The notes under the pieces were generated by a model that saw only the letters and a program-made list of their open reading frames with translations, was not told the DNA's origin and made no database searches. The translations under genes were made by a program, and so were the position numbers. 64,000 nt of DNA from Chitinophagaceae bacterium (GTDB lineage Bacteria > Bacteroidota > Bacteroidia > Chitinophagales > Chitinophagaceae): assembly GCA_004028765.1 (NCBI GenBank), contig SAIX01000056.1, positions 1 to 64,000 on the forward strand, given 5' to 3'. Below are positions 25,628 to 35,390 of this stretch, in pieces (position 1 is the first letter of the stretch; every line of letters starts with the position of its first letter).

Positions 25628-28057
25628 TTAATTCGTAATCCCTGCCTCCCATACAAAACGCCCTTTCTCATCCAGTTTCCCTTTCTTCTCTTCTCCCTTG
25701 TACATCCATTTCACTGTATTTCCGGGTTTGCCTTTGATCAGCAGTTTTGCAAGCCTGCCATTCTTCCAGCTGATAGTTACTTCATACCCACCTCTCGCTT
25801 TTAAGCCACTGATGCTTCCGTTTTGCCAGGCATCGGGCAAGGCAGGTAATATTTCCATTTTCTCTGCAGAAGATTGTAACAGCATTTCCGCCACTGCCGC
25901 AGCACCACCAAAATTCCCATCGATCTGGAACGGCGGATGCGCATCAAATAAATTGGGATATGTGCCGCCGCCTCTGGCATAATTCACTTTCACATTATCC
26001 GGCTCCACGTATTTCAGCAACTCGCGATACATCTTATAAGCATGGTTTCCGTCTTTCAGTCTTGCCCATAAATTAATCCGCCACCCCTTCGACCATCCCG
26101 TTGTTTCATCACCTTTTATTTCCAGTGTTTTTTTTGCGGCATTGGCCAGTTCAGGTGTTGCAGCTGGTGTGATATGCGTGCCCGGATACAATCCATACAA
26201 ATGGCTCTGGTGCCGGTGTTTGGGATCGGCATCCTGCCAGTCGTAATACCATTCCTGCAGGTTCCCTTGTTTGCCTACCTGGTAAGGATGCAGTTTATCG
26301 AGCGCTGTTTTTACCTGCGCAGCAAATGCCGCGTCATTGTTCAATATTTTTTCTGCTGCGAGAACATCGATAAATAATTCCCGGATCATCGCGAGATCGG
26401 CGGTGCCACCAAAAAGCGTGGCGCCTTTATATCCTTTGTCGTTGAGGTAGCGGTTTTCAGGAGAAGTGGAGGGTGAAGTGATATAATCCCCCTTTTCATC
26501 TTTCACCAGTATGGCAAGGCAAAACTCCGCAGCGCCTTTCATCAGTGGGTATCCTTTCTCTGCCAGAAATTTTTTATCCTGCGTAAACAGGTAATGTTCC
26601 CACAAATGGGCCGAAGCCCAGGCACCGCCCATATCCCAGTTGGCCCATACAGGATCGCCATTGCCAAAATCGCCCACGGGATTGGTCATAGCCCAGATAT
26701 CTGAATTGTGGTGCGATACCCAGCCGGGGGCATTGTAAAAAGTTTTTGCAGTGATACGGCCGGTTTTTTCAAGGTTCTCAAGGAAGGAGAGAAATGACTG
26801 GTGCATCTCTGAAAGATTGGTATTTTCTGCCAGCCAGTAATTTTCTTCAGCATTAATGTTCATCGTATAATTACTGCTCCATGGCGGTTGGATATGCGGG
26901 TTCCACAAACCCTGCAGGTTGGCGGGCACAGCTGGCGTACGGGAGCTGCTGATCAGTAAATACCTGCCATATTGAAAATACAAGGTTTCCAGGTAAGGAT
27001 CTGCTTCCCCTTTGGCATACCCGCGCAGCCGTTCATCGGTAGGCAGGTTTACAAGGTCTTTATCGGTTAGCGAAAGTTTTACGCGGTTAAAATACTGTTG
27101 GTGATCGGCAATATGCGAAGCCAGTAATTGGGCATAATTTTTTTGTGCTGCTTTTTGTAATTGTGCGGATGCAATCGCCGCATCATCCAATCCATTTGTG
27201 GCGGGATTTTTATCAAATCCATTAAAACTCGTAGCGAGAGAAACATAGATCGTTGCATCAGTTGCAGCCTGAACGGTAAGCGAAGAATCATTTTGTATGA
27301 TCTTGCCGTCAACTGTTTTTACAAGTATATCGGCTGAAAATCTTGTACCCCTGTTTTCCAGAAACAATATAGGGTTCCCTTTCTTGCGCACATAATTTGG
27401 TTCGGCCCTTACCGGTGCACGGCCCTGTACATGCAGGTACCCGTTTACCATAGAAGGTTTGTATTGCAGTTTTGAACGGAAGCGTACCGTAAACGCAAGT
27501 GTATTTTTTTGGGAAGAAGTAAGATGGATCACCAATACTTTATCCGGGTAAGAAACAAAATATTCCCGCTGAACAGTATGGCCCTTGTCCTGGTATTTTA
27601 CCATTGCCACAGCACGGTCAATATCCAGTTCCCGGTAATAGTCTTTTGTATTTTTTGAAGAAAAATCGAGCAGCAGGTCGCCAAGCGGTGCATAGGATTC
27701 CGAAAATTTACCCTGTAATTTTTTGATGAGTGTATCGGCAGCGGGATAATCTTTCCGGTTCAACGCTTCTCTTACCGCAGGGAGATATGTGTACGCGTCC
27801 CGGTTCAGGTAAGGATCTACCGGCTCACCCGACCATAATGTGATATCGTTCAGGTGCACCAGTTCAGAATCGATTCCCCCGTATACAGTTGCGCCGGCTT
27901 TGCCATTACCGAGCACCAGCGTTTCTTCAAATGCTGATGCCGGCCGGTTGTACCAAAGTTTCATCGGAAGCTGGGCCATATTTTTTTGGCCATGCAATAC
28001 TGGTAAAAATCCCGCCAGGGAAACCATCCACAAACAAACGGGTAAATATTTTCTCAT
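25628..28057 (-). CDS. Glycoside hydrolase family 95 (alpha-L-fucosidase/galactosidase type)
   Basis: 809 aa, exported (signal peptide ending VLHGQ). GH95 landmarks in order: LWYNRPASAFEETLVLGNGKAGA at the start, NDITLWSGEP, the MNINAEENYWL segment whose two asparagines are active-site residues in characterised GH95 enzymes, ITSPSTSPEN with the catalytic glutamate, RHQSHLYGLYPG, WSKGWRINLWARL, and FQIDGNFGGAAA with the catalytic-pair aspartate. All key residues are kept. GH95 enzymes invert terminal fucose (some L-galactose) linkages on plant or host glycans. There is no SusC/SusD pair nearby, so it is not in an obvious polysaccharide-utilisation locus. Confidence 0.92.
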   Translation of the reverse strand: MRKYLPVCLWMVSLAGFLPVLHGQKNMAQLPMKLWYNRPASAFEETLVLGNGKAGATVYGGIDSELVHLNDITLWSGEPVDPYLNRDAYTYLPAVREALNRKDYPAADTLIKKLQGKFSESYAPLGDLLLDFSSKNTKDYYRELDIDRAVAMVKYQDKGHTVQREYFVSYPDKVLVIHLTSSQKNTLAFTVRFRSKLQYKPSMVNGYLHVQGRAPVRAEPNYVRKKGNPILFLENRGTRFSADILVKTVDGKIIQNDSSLTVQAATDATIYVSLATSFNGFDKNPATNGLDDAAIASAQLQKAAQKNYAQLLASHIADHQQYFNRVKLSLTDKDLVNLPTDERLRGYAKGEADPYLETLYFQYGRYLLISSSRTPAVPANLQGLWNPHIQPPWSSNYTMNINAEENYWLAENTNLSEMHQSFLSFLENLEKTGRITAKTFYNAPGWVSHHNSDIWAMTNPVGDFGNGDPVWANWDMGGAWASAHLWEHYLFTQDKKFLAEKGYPLMKGAAEFCLAILVKDEKGDYITSPSTSPENRYLNDKGYKGATLFGGTADLAMIRELFIDVLAAEKILNNDAAFAAQVKTALDKLHPYQVGKQGNLQEWYYDWQDADPKHRHQSHLYGLYPGTHITPAATPELANAAKKTLEIKGDETTGWSKGWRINLWARLKDGNHAYKMYRELLKYVEPDNVKVNYARGGGTYPNLFDAHPPFQIDGNFGGAAAVAEMLLQSSAEKMEILPALPDAWQNGSISGLKARGGYEVTISWKNGRLAKLLIKGKPGNTVKWMYKGEEKKGKLDEKGRFVWEAGITN

Positions 28058-28168
28058 GGCTATGCTTTAAACACCAATTTACAATATCTGATCTGTATCC
28101 CTGCTTTTAACCGGTTATCCATTGTTCCCCGATTAAAAAGAGATTACCATTTACATTTAAGAAAAAAA

Positions 28169-29038
28169 GTGCGTTCGTTTTTTCTTATCCTTATCACAGT
28201 ATGCGGACTTTGTTTCTCCGGCGTTTCGCAACCAGCCACCATCAGCATCCCTGCCGATACAGGTCAGCTTGATACAAAATACTTTGCCACACAACTGGTA
28301 AAGGGCATCAGCAACAATTACGAAAAAGCCGCTGCTTTATTAAACTGGTTAGCTACCCATTTCGAGTGGACGGCCACCGATTACCAGAAAAGAACCGTAA
28401 AAGAAATTCTCATCAGGAAAGGCGGCAATTGTTTTGAACTGGCTACGGTTTACATGGCTTTGCTGAAGGAACTTGGCATTGTATATCGCCCCATCGCTGA
28501 AATTAACCTGCACAGATATGATGCCGGCAGGGGCGAAAGGGCCGCACAAAAAGTAAAAGAATCGGGCAACCAGGTATCGGTATTTGGCGCGGGGCATAAC
28601 GACCATCGCTGGGTGGAGATTTACCAGCCCGAAACAAAAGAATGGATACCTGCCGACCCCACCATGAACCTGATCGGCTACGAAAGCTGGCTGAAAGCAA
28701 GGGCCTGGTTTGGCGAACGCCATACACTGAACGACCAGTTCAGCGGGGATATGATCGCCCCCTTCGCCATTTTTGTAGTGGATGCAAACAACAAAAGCCG
28801 GATGCTTGAAAACAGAACGGCACATTACATGATTCAGGAACTGGATGAACTGTATCACCACCGGTTGTCAGCCCTGCCCTCCTGGCAGAAATGGAAAAAA
28901 GGGATCATGGAATTGAGCCCGCTTGCTGCAAAAGCATTTGCCGGAGAGTTGAACCTTCATCAATACAACGAACAGATCGCCGCATTAAAAAACACTTACC
29001 AGTCACTAAAAAAAGAATGGGAGGAAAGGAAACACTGA
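28169..29038 (+). CDS. Exported transglutaminase-like protein
   Basis: 289 aa with a GTG start at 28169; no in-frame ATG or TTG is seen nearby upstream and the GTG gives a good signal peptide (SFFLILITVCGLCFSGVSQ). The transglutaminase/peptidase triad is visible: GGNCFELATVYMALLKELGI (Cys), GHNDHRWVEIY (His) and WIPADPTMN (Asp). A helical C-terminal third with many charged residues follows. Could cleave or cross-link peptides in the periplasm; no substrate can be named. Its stop abuts the stop of the convergent CoA-binding gene. Confidence 0.8.
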   Translation: MRSFFLILITVCGLCFSGVSQPATISIPADTGQLDTKYFATQLVKGISNNYEKAAALLNWLATHFEWTATDYQKRTVKEILIRKGGNCFELATVYMALLKELGIVYRPIAEINLHRYDAGRGERAAQKVKESGNQVSVFGAGHNDHRWVEIYQPETKEWIPADPTMNLIGYESWLKARAWFGERHTLNDQFSGDMIAPFAIFVVDANNKSRMLENRTAHYMIQELDELYHHRLSALPSWQKWKKGIMELSPLAAKAFAGELNLHQYNEQIAALKNTYQSLKKEWEERKH

Positions 29039-29398
29039 TCAGTATTGCCCCGTTCCGAGCAATACCAGCGTACAGGCTTCCATGGGTTCGATACCGTTTG
29101 CCTTTGCCAGGTCATACAGTTCCTTATTTTCCGTACCGGGATTAAAAATGATCCGTTTCGGATGGAGGGAAAGGATATAATCGTAATACTGTTTCTGTAA
29201 CTGCGGGTTCAGGTAAAGCGTAACCGTATCTACTTCCTGCTCCTGCGGATGATCCGTTATGATGGGTGTATCTCCCACTTTACCGGTTTTTTTACCAATG
29301 GCCACTACCGGGTGCTGGTACCGCCTTAATCGCTCTACTGCAAGATAACTGTACCGCGAAGGGTTTTCAGAAGCGCCCAGTACCACTGTTTTTTTCAT
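29039..29398 (-). CDS. CoA-binding domain protein (YccU-like)
   Basis: 119 aa, a single Rossmann-type CoA-binding domain as in the N-terminal part of succinyl-CoA synthetase alpha: KTVVLGASENPSRYSYLAVE at the start, VVAIGKKTGKVGD, and IIFNPGTENKELYDLAKANGIE. Stand-alone members bind CoA or acyl-CoA and their role is unclear. Single gene between two plus-strand genes. Confidence 0.88.
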   Translation of the reverse strand: MKKTVVLGASENPSRYSYLAVERLRRYQHPVVAIGKKTGKVGDTPIITDHPQEQEVDTVTLYLNPQLQKQYYDYILSLHPKRIIFNPGTENKELYDLAKANGIEPMEACTLVLLGTGQY

Positions 29399-29496
29399 AA
29401 GATAAAATTACTGCAGTAATCCTTCCCGATTGTCACTCGCCGGTAAATCTCCCCGAAAACATGCATACGATCTGATCACGAATCAGCAATCATTAC

Positions 29497-29504
29497 TAAC
29501 TTTC
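29497..29504 (+). promoter_or_regulatory. -7-like box before the phosphoesterase-propeller gene
   Basis: TAACTTTC, one base off TAnnTTTG, ends 4 nt before the ATG at 29509. Confidence 0.4.
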
Positions 29505-29508
29505 TTGC

Positions 29509-31362
29509 ATGAAAAAAATTGTGCCGTCGCTTCTTCTGCTGTTTGTTTCTTTTTTTGTCAATGCCCAATGGAAGCCCTTTCGTTTTGCTTTTATCTCCGA
29601 TACCCATATCGGTTCACCGGATGGAAAAGCAGAAGAAGATTTACGCCGCACAGTTGCCGATATCAATCAAATGACCGATATCGCTTTTGTGGTGATCACC
29701 GGTGATATCACTGAACTGGGAACCAATGCCGAGATCAGGCTGGCCAGGGAAATCCTTTCGCAACTGAAAGTGCCTTATTATATTATCCCCGGCAACCACG
29801 ACAGTGGCTGGAGCGAAAGCGGCGGACAAACTTTCGGCCAGGTTTTTGGCAGCGATAAATTTATTTTCGATTACAATGGCATCAGTTTTCTTGGCTGCGC
29901 TTCCGGCCCTTATGTACGGATGAGCGATGGCCATATCCCCCGCGATGCGGTGAACTGGATGGATGCTGAACTGAAAAAAATCGATCCGCAAAAACCCATC
30001 ATTTTCTTAAACCATTACCCGCTCGATAAAGACCTCGACAACTGGTACGAAGCCATCGACCGGCTGAAACAGCACAATACACTCGCCGCACTTTGCGGTC
30101 ATGGGCACAGCAACCATGCATTGAATTTTGAAGGCATCCCCGCTGTAATGGGCCGTTCCAATCTTCGCGCAAAAGCAGCTTATGGCGGGTATAACCTTGT
30201 GGAAGTAAGAACCGATTCCATGATTTTTTCAGAGCGCACGCCTGGTGTTGCCACAAAAGCAGCCTGGACAGGCATTCGGCTGGAGAAGCACGATTATACA
30301 ACGCCGGTAAAAAATCTCTATCGGCCATCCTATGCAGTAAATGATAGTTTCCCGGGTGTGCATTTCCGCTGGACCTATGCTTCCGATGCCAATGTAATCT
30401 CCACGCCAGCCATTGCCGCTAACCTCGCCATTTTCGGGAACAGTGTGGGAAGAGTGGACGCGATTGGTTTATCCGACGGGAAAAAGAAATGGTCGTACCA
30501 AACAGGCGGAGCCATTTATTCATCTCCTGCTGTAAGCAATAATAAACTTGTATTCGGCTCTGCAGATGGGAATGTGTATTGCCTGTCGGCAGACAAGGGT
30601 AAACTTTTGTGGCAGTTCAAAACCCTTGCAGCAGTACTGGGTTGCCCGCTGATTGTAGAGGATGTGGTATATATCGGCGGGAGCGATCACCATTTCCGCG
30701 CCATCGAATTATCATCGGGTAAAGAGCTCTGGAATTACGAAGGGCTCGACGGGCCCGTGGTGAGCACCCCTGTATACCACAAAGGCAAAATCATTTTCGG
30801 TGCCTGGGACCGGAACCTGTATTGTATCGACACAAAAAACGGCGCACCCGTATGGCAATGGAACAATGGATCCACCGTACGCAATTTTTCACCTGCAGCC
30901 TGTATCCCGGTAATCAAGGATGATGTGGTGTATATTGTTGCGCCCGACAGGTATATCACGGCCATCGATTTTGAAAATGGCCAAACCCTTTGGCGAAACA
31001 ACGAAGCCACGGTACGGGAATCGATCGGTATTTCGGCAGATGGAAAATATGTGTATGGCAAAACCATGAACGATAAGATCGTAGCCTTCGCCACTGGCAG
31101 GGACAAACAGCCTGTTGCGTGGAGTATCGACTGTGGTTTTGGCTATGAGCATGTGCCATCGATGCTGATCGAAAAAGACGGGCAGGTATTTTTTGGAACC
31201 CGCAGCGGGCGGGTGTATGCCATCGACCCTGTGAAGAAAGAAAAATTATGGGTGATGAAGATCGATAACTCGATGGTGAATACCGTAAATGCCATCAGCA
31301 GCCGGCAGGTACTGGCTGCCACCATGGACGGGAAAATAGCCCTCATCGAAATAAAACCATGA
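29509..31362 (+). CDS. Exported metallophosphoesterase fused to a PQQ-type beta-propeller
   Basis: 617 aa. The signal peptide (VPSLLLLFVSFFVNAQ) is followed by a calcineurin-like phosphoesterase domain (about 20-240): FISDTHIG, VVITGDITELG, IIPGNHDSG, FLNHYPLD and CGHGHSNHA supply the two-metal site. Residues about 280-617 are PQQ-like propeller blades, e.g. WSYQTGGAIYSSPAV, LVFGSADGNVYCLSADKGKL, IIFGAWDRNLYCIDTKNG. The fusion suggests a surface-bound phosphodiesterase whose propeller binds substrate or a partner. It overlaps the next gene by four bases (ATGA), so the esterase is probably its functional partner. Confidence 0.85.
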   Translation: MKKIVPSLLLLFVSFFVNAQWKPFRFAFISDTHIGSPDGKAEEDLRRTVADINQMTDIAFVVITGDITELGTNAEIRLAREILSQLKVPYYIIPGNHDSGWSESGGQTFGQVFGSDKFIFDYNGISFLGCASGPYVRMSDGHIPRDAVNWMDAELKKIDPQKPIIFLNHYPLDKDLDNWYEAIDRLKQHNTLAALCGHGHSNHALNFEGIPAVMGRSNLRAKAAYGGYNLVEVRTDSMIFSERTPGVATKAAWTGIRLEKHDYTTPVKNLYRPSYAVNDSFPGVHFRWTYASDANVISTPAIAANLAIFGNSVGRVDAIGLSDGKKKWSYQTGGAIYSSPAVSNNKLVFGSADGNVYCLSADKGKLLWQFKTLAAVLGCPLIVEDVVYIGGSDHHFRAIELSSGKELWNYEGLDGPVVSTPVYHKGKIIFGAWDRNLYCIDTKNGAPVWQWNNGSTVRNFSPAACIPVIKDDVVYIVAPDRYITAIDFENGQTLWRNNEATVRESIGISADGKYVYGKTMNDKIVAFATGRDKQPVAWSIDCGFGYEHVPSMLIEKDGQVFFGTRSGRVYAIDPVKKEKLWVMKIDNSMVNTVNAISSRQVLAATMDGKIALIEIKP

Positions 31363-32237
31363 CCATGTACAAAACCCTTATCCTATCGCTTATGATGATC
31401 TCATTGGTGGCGCAGGCCCAGCAACGCATTTTCCTCTATCCTTCGGAAGAGGGTATTGTGATCAAAGGCTTTGATACCACCGCCCCGTATATGGATTATT
31501 ATCCTTCCAAAAACCCCTCGCGCAGTAAAACAGCTGTATTGATATGCCCGGGTGGTGGCTACCAGAACCTTGCCTGGGACAAAGAAGGCGTGAAACCCGC
31601 AGTGCTGTTTAATGAAAACGGAATGGATGCGTTTGTACTGCGATACCGTCTCAACAACTTCAGGCAGGAAGGCCATCGCTATCCCGATCAGTACAACGAT
31701 GTAACCACCGCTATCCGTATCATCCGCAGCCGCGCGGCAGAATGGGGTATCGATCCCGATAAAACCGGGGTAATGGGATTTTCGGCTGGCGGGCACCTTG
31801 CTTCCACTGCTGCCACCATTCTGCAGAAAGGCGATCCCAACGCAACAGACCCCTTAAAAAGGATCGATACAAGACCTTCCTTCGCAATATTGCTTTATCC
31901 CGTGATCACGATGGATACCAGTTTTGCCCACAGGGGGAGCCGGAATAACCTGCTTGGTACCAACCCGGATGAATCAATGGTAGCCGCACTTTCCACCGAA
32001 AAGCGGGTTACCGATCAAACCCCGCCCGTATTCCTGGTGCATGCCGATGATGATAAAGCCGTGGTTCCGCAGAACAGCATTGCTTTTTATGAAGCTCTAA
32101 AAAAACATAAGGTAAAAGCTTCCCTGTTCATTTACGACCATGGCGGGCATGGTTTCGGAATGGCGCCCCAGGACCCCGTACTGAACCAATGGCCCATGCA
32201 ATGTGTACAATGGTTACAGCGACAGGGTTTTCAATAA
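31359..32237 (+). CDS. Exported alpha/beta-hydrolase, carbohydrate-esterase-like
   Basis: 292 aa with a signal peptide (TLILSLMMISLVAQAQ). AVLICPGGGYQNLAWDKEG is the oxyanion region of acetyl-xylan-esterase-like and BD-FAE-type hydrolases; GVMGFSAGGHLAST holds the nucleophile serine, LVHADDDKAV the aspartate, and YDHGGHGFGM the histidine. The triad is complete. Together with the coupled phosphoesterase fusion it may trim decorated polysaccharides or envelope polymers; that link is inference. An alternative start two codons downstream (31365) is equally possible. Confidence 0.88.
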   Translation: MTMYKTLILSLMMISLVAQAQQRIFLYPSEEGIVIKGFDTTAPYMDYYPSKNPSRSKTAVLICPGGGYQNLAWDKEGVKPAVLFNENGMDAFVLRYRLNNFRQEGHRYPDQYNDVTTAIRIIRSRAAEWGIDPDKTGVMGFSAGGHLASTAATILQKGDPNATDPLKRIDTRPSFAILLYPVITMDTSFAHRGSRNNLLGTNPDESMVAALSTEKRVTDQTPPVFLVHADDDKAVVPQNSIAFYEALKKHKVKASLFIYDHGGHGFGMAPQDPVLNQWPMQCVQWLQRQGFQ

Positions 32238-32324
32238 AGAATCCTTCACAGAAATGATGATGAATACAAAAAAAGTTTTTTAACTTTCCTATTCATCATT
32301 TACAAAACACAAACTAATCCCACC

Positions 32325-32765
32325 ATGGCAAAAGCAAGTAAAAAAAAGGCCGCTAAAAAGCCTGCAAAGAAAGCGGCAAAAAAACCGGTGAAAAAAGTTG
32401 CGAAGAAAGCAGCCAAAAAAGCCGCAAAGAAAGCTGCTAAGAAAGTTGCAAAAAAACCAGCAAAAAAAGCTGCCAAGAAATCCGTAAAAAAAGCGGTGAA
32501 AAAAGCAGCCGCTAAAAAAGCTGCTAAGAAAGTTGCAAAAAAACCTGCGAAAAAAGTTGCGAAGAAAGCCGCAAAAAAAGCGCCTGCGAAAAAAGCCGCT
32601 CCTAAAAAAGCAGTAAAAGCAAAACCAGCCGCTAAGAAAAAACCCGTTGCTAAAAAACCGGCACCTGCACCTGTTGCCGCTCCGGCACCTGCGCCTGCAC
32701 CTGCACCGGTTGAAGCACCTGCTGCTGCGGAAACCGCTTCTTCTGATGGTACTTTATTTGGTTAA
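32325..32765 (+). CDS. Lys/Ala-rich histone H1-like protein
   Basis: 146 aa. Residues 4-108 are almost only Lys and Ala with some Pro and Val, in repeats of the type KKAAKK(V/P/A); residues 109-137 are an Ala-Pro spacer (PAPAPVAAPAPAPAPAPVE) and the end is a mixed acidic tail (ETASSDGTLFG). This is the composition of eukaryotic H1 tails and of bacterial H1-like nucleoid proteins (Chlamydia Hc1, Bordetella BpH1, AlgP). DNA binding and compaction is inferred. It stands alone and has its own strong terminator. The DNA is highly repetitive and length polymorphism among strains would be expected. Confidence 0.8.
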   Translation: MAKASKKKAAKKPAKKAAKKPVKKVAKKAAKKAAKKAAKKVAKKPAKKAAKKSVKKAVKKAAAKKAAKKVAKKPAKKVAKKAAKKAPAKKAAPKKAVKAKPAAKKKPVAKKPAPAPVAAPAPAPAPAPVEAPAAAETASSDGTLFG

Positions 32766-32787
32766 TTTGCCAGGATCCATACATGAT

Positions 32788-32821
32788 AACTCCCGGTTTG
32801 CCCTGCATCCGGGAGTTTTTT
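32788..32821 (+). terminator. Rho-independent terminator after the histone-like gene
   Basis: AACTCCCGG and CCGGGAGTT form a 9-bp stem (32788-32796 with 32809-32817), loop of 12 nt, then T6. Confidence 0.85.
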
Positions 32822-32882
32822 GTTGAACAGATCCATCGCTTTATCTTTTATTTATTTTCTTATTCATCCAAAAACAAAACGC

Positions 32883-35303
32883 ATGCGTTGGCTACTCATC
32901 ACTTTATTTTGTTTGCACACCATTGGCAGCGATGCCCAAAACACAAACGCTTCCAAGATAGCCGAGAAAACAAAGAACATGAAACGCTATGATGGCTTTT
33001 TCACTTTCTGGTGGGATGCCTCAAACGGAAAAATCTGGTTACTCGTAGATAAATTCGACAAAGAGTTTTTGTATGTAAATTCATTACCCGCGGGATTGGG
33101 TTCAAATGATATTGGTCTCGACCGCGGGCTGATTGGCGGTACACGGATCGTTGCATTTAATAAAGTGGGTAAAAAACTTTTTTTGGTACAACCCAATTAC
33201 GCCTATCGCGCCAGCGCCGCGGATAAAAATGAACAGCGGGCCGTAAAAGAATCTTTCGCACAATCCACGATCGCATCATTTGCGGTGGACGAAGACGAAG
33301 GCGATAAAGTATTGGTAGATGCCACTTCTTTTTTTGTGCGCGATGCACAGAATGTAGCCGACCGTATCCGCACCATGCGCCAGGGAACCTATGTTTTCAG
33401 CGAGCCACGGTCGGCCATGTATATGGCCAACACAAAAAATTTTCCGCTGAACAGTGAATTTGAAGCCACCATCAGTTTTACCGGCGGCAGTGATGCAGGG
33501 AGATTTGTAACGAGCGTTACCCCTTCCGCGGAAGCGATCACGGTACGGATGCATCATTCTTTTGTTCAGTTGCCCGACGACCAGTACAAACCCAGGCGAT
33601 ACGATGTGCGCAGCGGTTATTTTGGTATCTCTTATTTTGATTACAGTACACCCTTCACTGATCCCATCGAGCAGTTGTTTATTGCAAGGCACCGGTTGGT
33701 AAAAAAAGATCCCTCGGCAACTATCAGCGAACCCGTGAAACCTATTGTATATTATCTCGACAATGGTACCCCCGAACCCATCCGTTCTGCCTTACTCGAT
33801 GGCGCACGCTGGTGGAACCAGGCATTCGAAGCCGCAGGGTTTAAAAATGCGTTTATCGTAAAACTCTTACCGGATACAGCCGATGCAATGGATATCCGCT
33901 ATAATATGATCAACTGGGTACACCGTTCTACCCGTGGCTGGAGTTATGGCGCTTCGGTTACTGACCCACGCACCGGAGAGATCATCAAAGGGCAGGTTAC
34001 ACTTGGCTCATTACGGGTACGACAGGATTACCTGATTTTTACCGGCCTGCTTTCTCCCTATGAAACCGGGAAACCTGTCACAGAAACCATGCGCAATGCT
34101 GCTTTGCAGAGATTGCGGCAACTGGCAGCGCATGAAGTGGGGCATACGCTTGGGCTGCAGCACAATTATGCTTCCAGCTTTAATAACCGTGCATCGGTAA
34201 TGGATTATCCGCACCCGAATATTTTCGTGAACGCAAAAGGGGAGATCGATTTTTCAAAAGTATATACCAATGAGATTGGCGAATGGGATAAGCGCGCCAT
34301 CACATACGGCTATGCAGATTTTGCACCGGGTACCGATGTAAACAATGCATTAAAACAAATACTCGAGGAAAATACAAAAAACGGGTTGCTGTTTATCGCA
34401 GATGCAGATGCAAGGGCAGCAAGCGGTTTTCACCCGAAAGCGCATTTGTGGGATAATGGCTCAGTGGATGCTGTGGAAGAATTAAGGAGTGTTATACAGG
34501 TCCGGCAGAAAGCGCTTGCACAATTTTCAGAACAGGCTGTTCGTGAAAACACACCGCTCTCGAAACTCGAAGATGTACTCGTACCCATTTACAATTATCA
34601 CCGCTACCAGCTTGAAGCAGCCTGTAAACTGATCGGAGGAATGGATTACAGTTACAGCGTCCGCGGTGATAAACAGGTAACACCAACCATCTTACCGAAT
34701 ACACTTCAGGAAAAAGCGTTGAATGCCGCCCTTGATTGTTTATCGCCCGATATGCTTTCACTGCCGGAAAGAATTATACAACTCATACCACCCCGCCCGC
34801 CATTGTATTATGGCGTGGGCGAGCTGTTTGCAAAAAGAACAGGTATGAGTTTTGATCCCGTTGCAGCAGCAGAAGCATTGGCCGATTATGAACTGGCATT
34901 TCTGTTCAATGCCGAAAGGGCCAACCGCCTGGCACAATTCAAAGCACAGGCCAATACCATCGGCTGGGATGATGTGCTGGATGCAATCATCCGGAAAACA
35001 TGGAAACAACCTTTTCAGAAAGGATTGAAAGGTGAGATACAGTTACAAACGCAACAAATGGTGCTAACATGGATACTTGGACTTAGCCAGAGCGATAATG
35101 CAAATTATGTTGTGAAGTCGATCTGCTACGACCGGCTGCAATCGCTCAAACAATACGCCACACAAATGAAAAATACCCCCGGTATGCAGGCGCATTACGC
35201 TTATGCCATAGAACGCATCAGCAAACCCAAAGAGATCAGTTTGCCCCAGCACAAAGAGATTCCGCCCGGTGCACCGATCGGCTGTGATTTTGATGACAAT
35301 TGA
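32883..35303 (+). CDS. Exported zinc metalloprotease, DUF5117/DUF5118 type
   Basis: 806 aa from the first ATG at 32883, where a signal peptide starts (RWLLITLFCLHTIGSDAQ); the frame is open from a TTG at 32820 that lies in the upstream terminator. An N-terminal beta-rich region (DUF5117-like) precedes a metzincin domain with the complete zinc motif HEVGHTLGLQHN and a VMDYPHP Met-turn shortly after. The C-terminal third is helical. The family is abundant in Bacteroidota; substrates are unknown. Periplasmic or cell-surface location is inferred from the signal. Confidence 0.88.
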   Translation: MRWLLITLFCLHTIGSDAQNTNASKIAEKTKNMKRYDGFFTFWWDASNGKIWLLVDKFDKEFLYVNSLPAGLGSNDIGLDRGLIGGTRIVAFNKVGKKLFLVQPNYAYRASAADKNEQRAVKESFAQSTIASFAVDEDEGDKVLVDATSFFVRDAQNVADRIRTMRQGTYVFSEPRSAMYMANTKNFPLNSEFEATISFTGGSDAGRFVTSVTPSAEAITVRMHHSFVQLPDDQYKPRRYDVRSGYFGISYFDYSTPFTDPIEQLFIARHRLVKKDPSATISEPVKPIVYYLDNGTPEPIRSALLDGARWWNQAFEAAGFKNAFIVKLLPDTADAMDIRYNMINWVHRSTRGWSYGASVTDPRTGEIIKGQVTLGSLRVRQDYLIFTGLLSPYETGKPVTETMRNAALQRLRQLAAHEVGHTLGLQHNYASSFNNRASVMDYPHPNIFVNAKGEIDFSKVYTNEIGEWDKRAITYGYADFAPGTDVNNALKQILEENTKNGLLFIADADARAASGFHPKAHLWDNGSVDAVEELRSVIQVRQKALAQFSEQAVRENTPLSKLEDVLVPIYNYHRYQLEAACKLIGGMDYSYSVRGDKQVTPTILPNTLQEKALNAALDCLSPDMLSLPERIIQLIPPRPPLYYGVGELFAKRTGMSFDPVAAAEALADYELAFLFNAERANRLAQFKAQANTIGWDDVLDAIIRKTWKQPFQKGLKGEIQLQTQQMVLTWILGLSQSDNANYVVKSICYDRLQSLKQYATQMKNTPGMQAHYAYAIERISKPKEISLPQHKEIPPGAPIGCDFDDN

Positions 35304-35321
35304 CCAGACATCTCCAGAACA

Positions 35322-35354
35322 AAGATGCCGTATCAGCTTATGATACGGCATCTT
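35322..35354. terminator. Hairpin between convergent genes
   Basis: AAGATGCCGTATCA and TGATACGGCATCTT form a perfect 14-bp stem with a 5-nt loop. The T-run is poor, so termination is likely but not certain. Confidence 0.6.
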
Positions 35355-35390
35355 ACTTTCAGCTAACTAAGTTATAAGAAAACGGCATCC

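Noticed and set aside
32325-32765. Repetitive DNA of the Lys/Ala tract as an array or satellite
   Set aside because: The repetition follows codons for KKAAKK and stays in one open frame with a start, stop and terminator, so it is a low-complexity protein gene.
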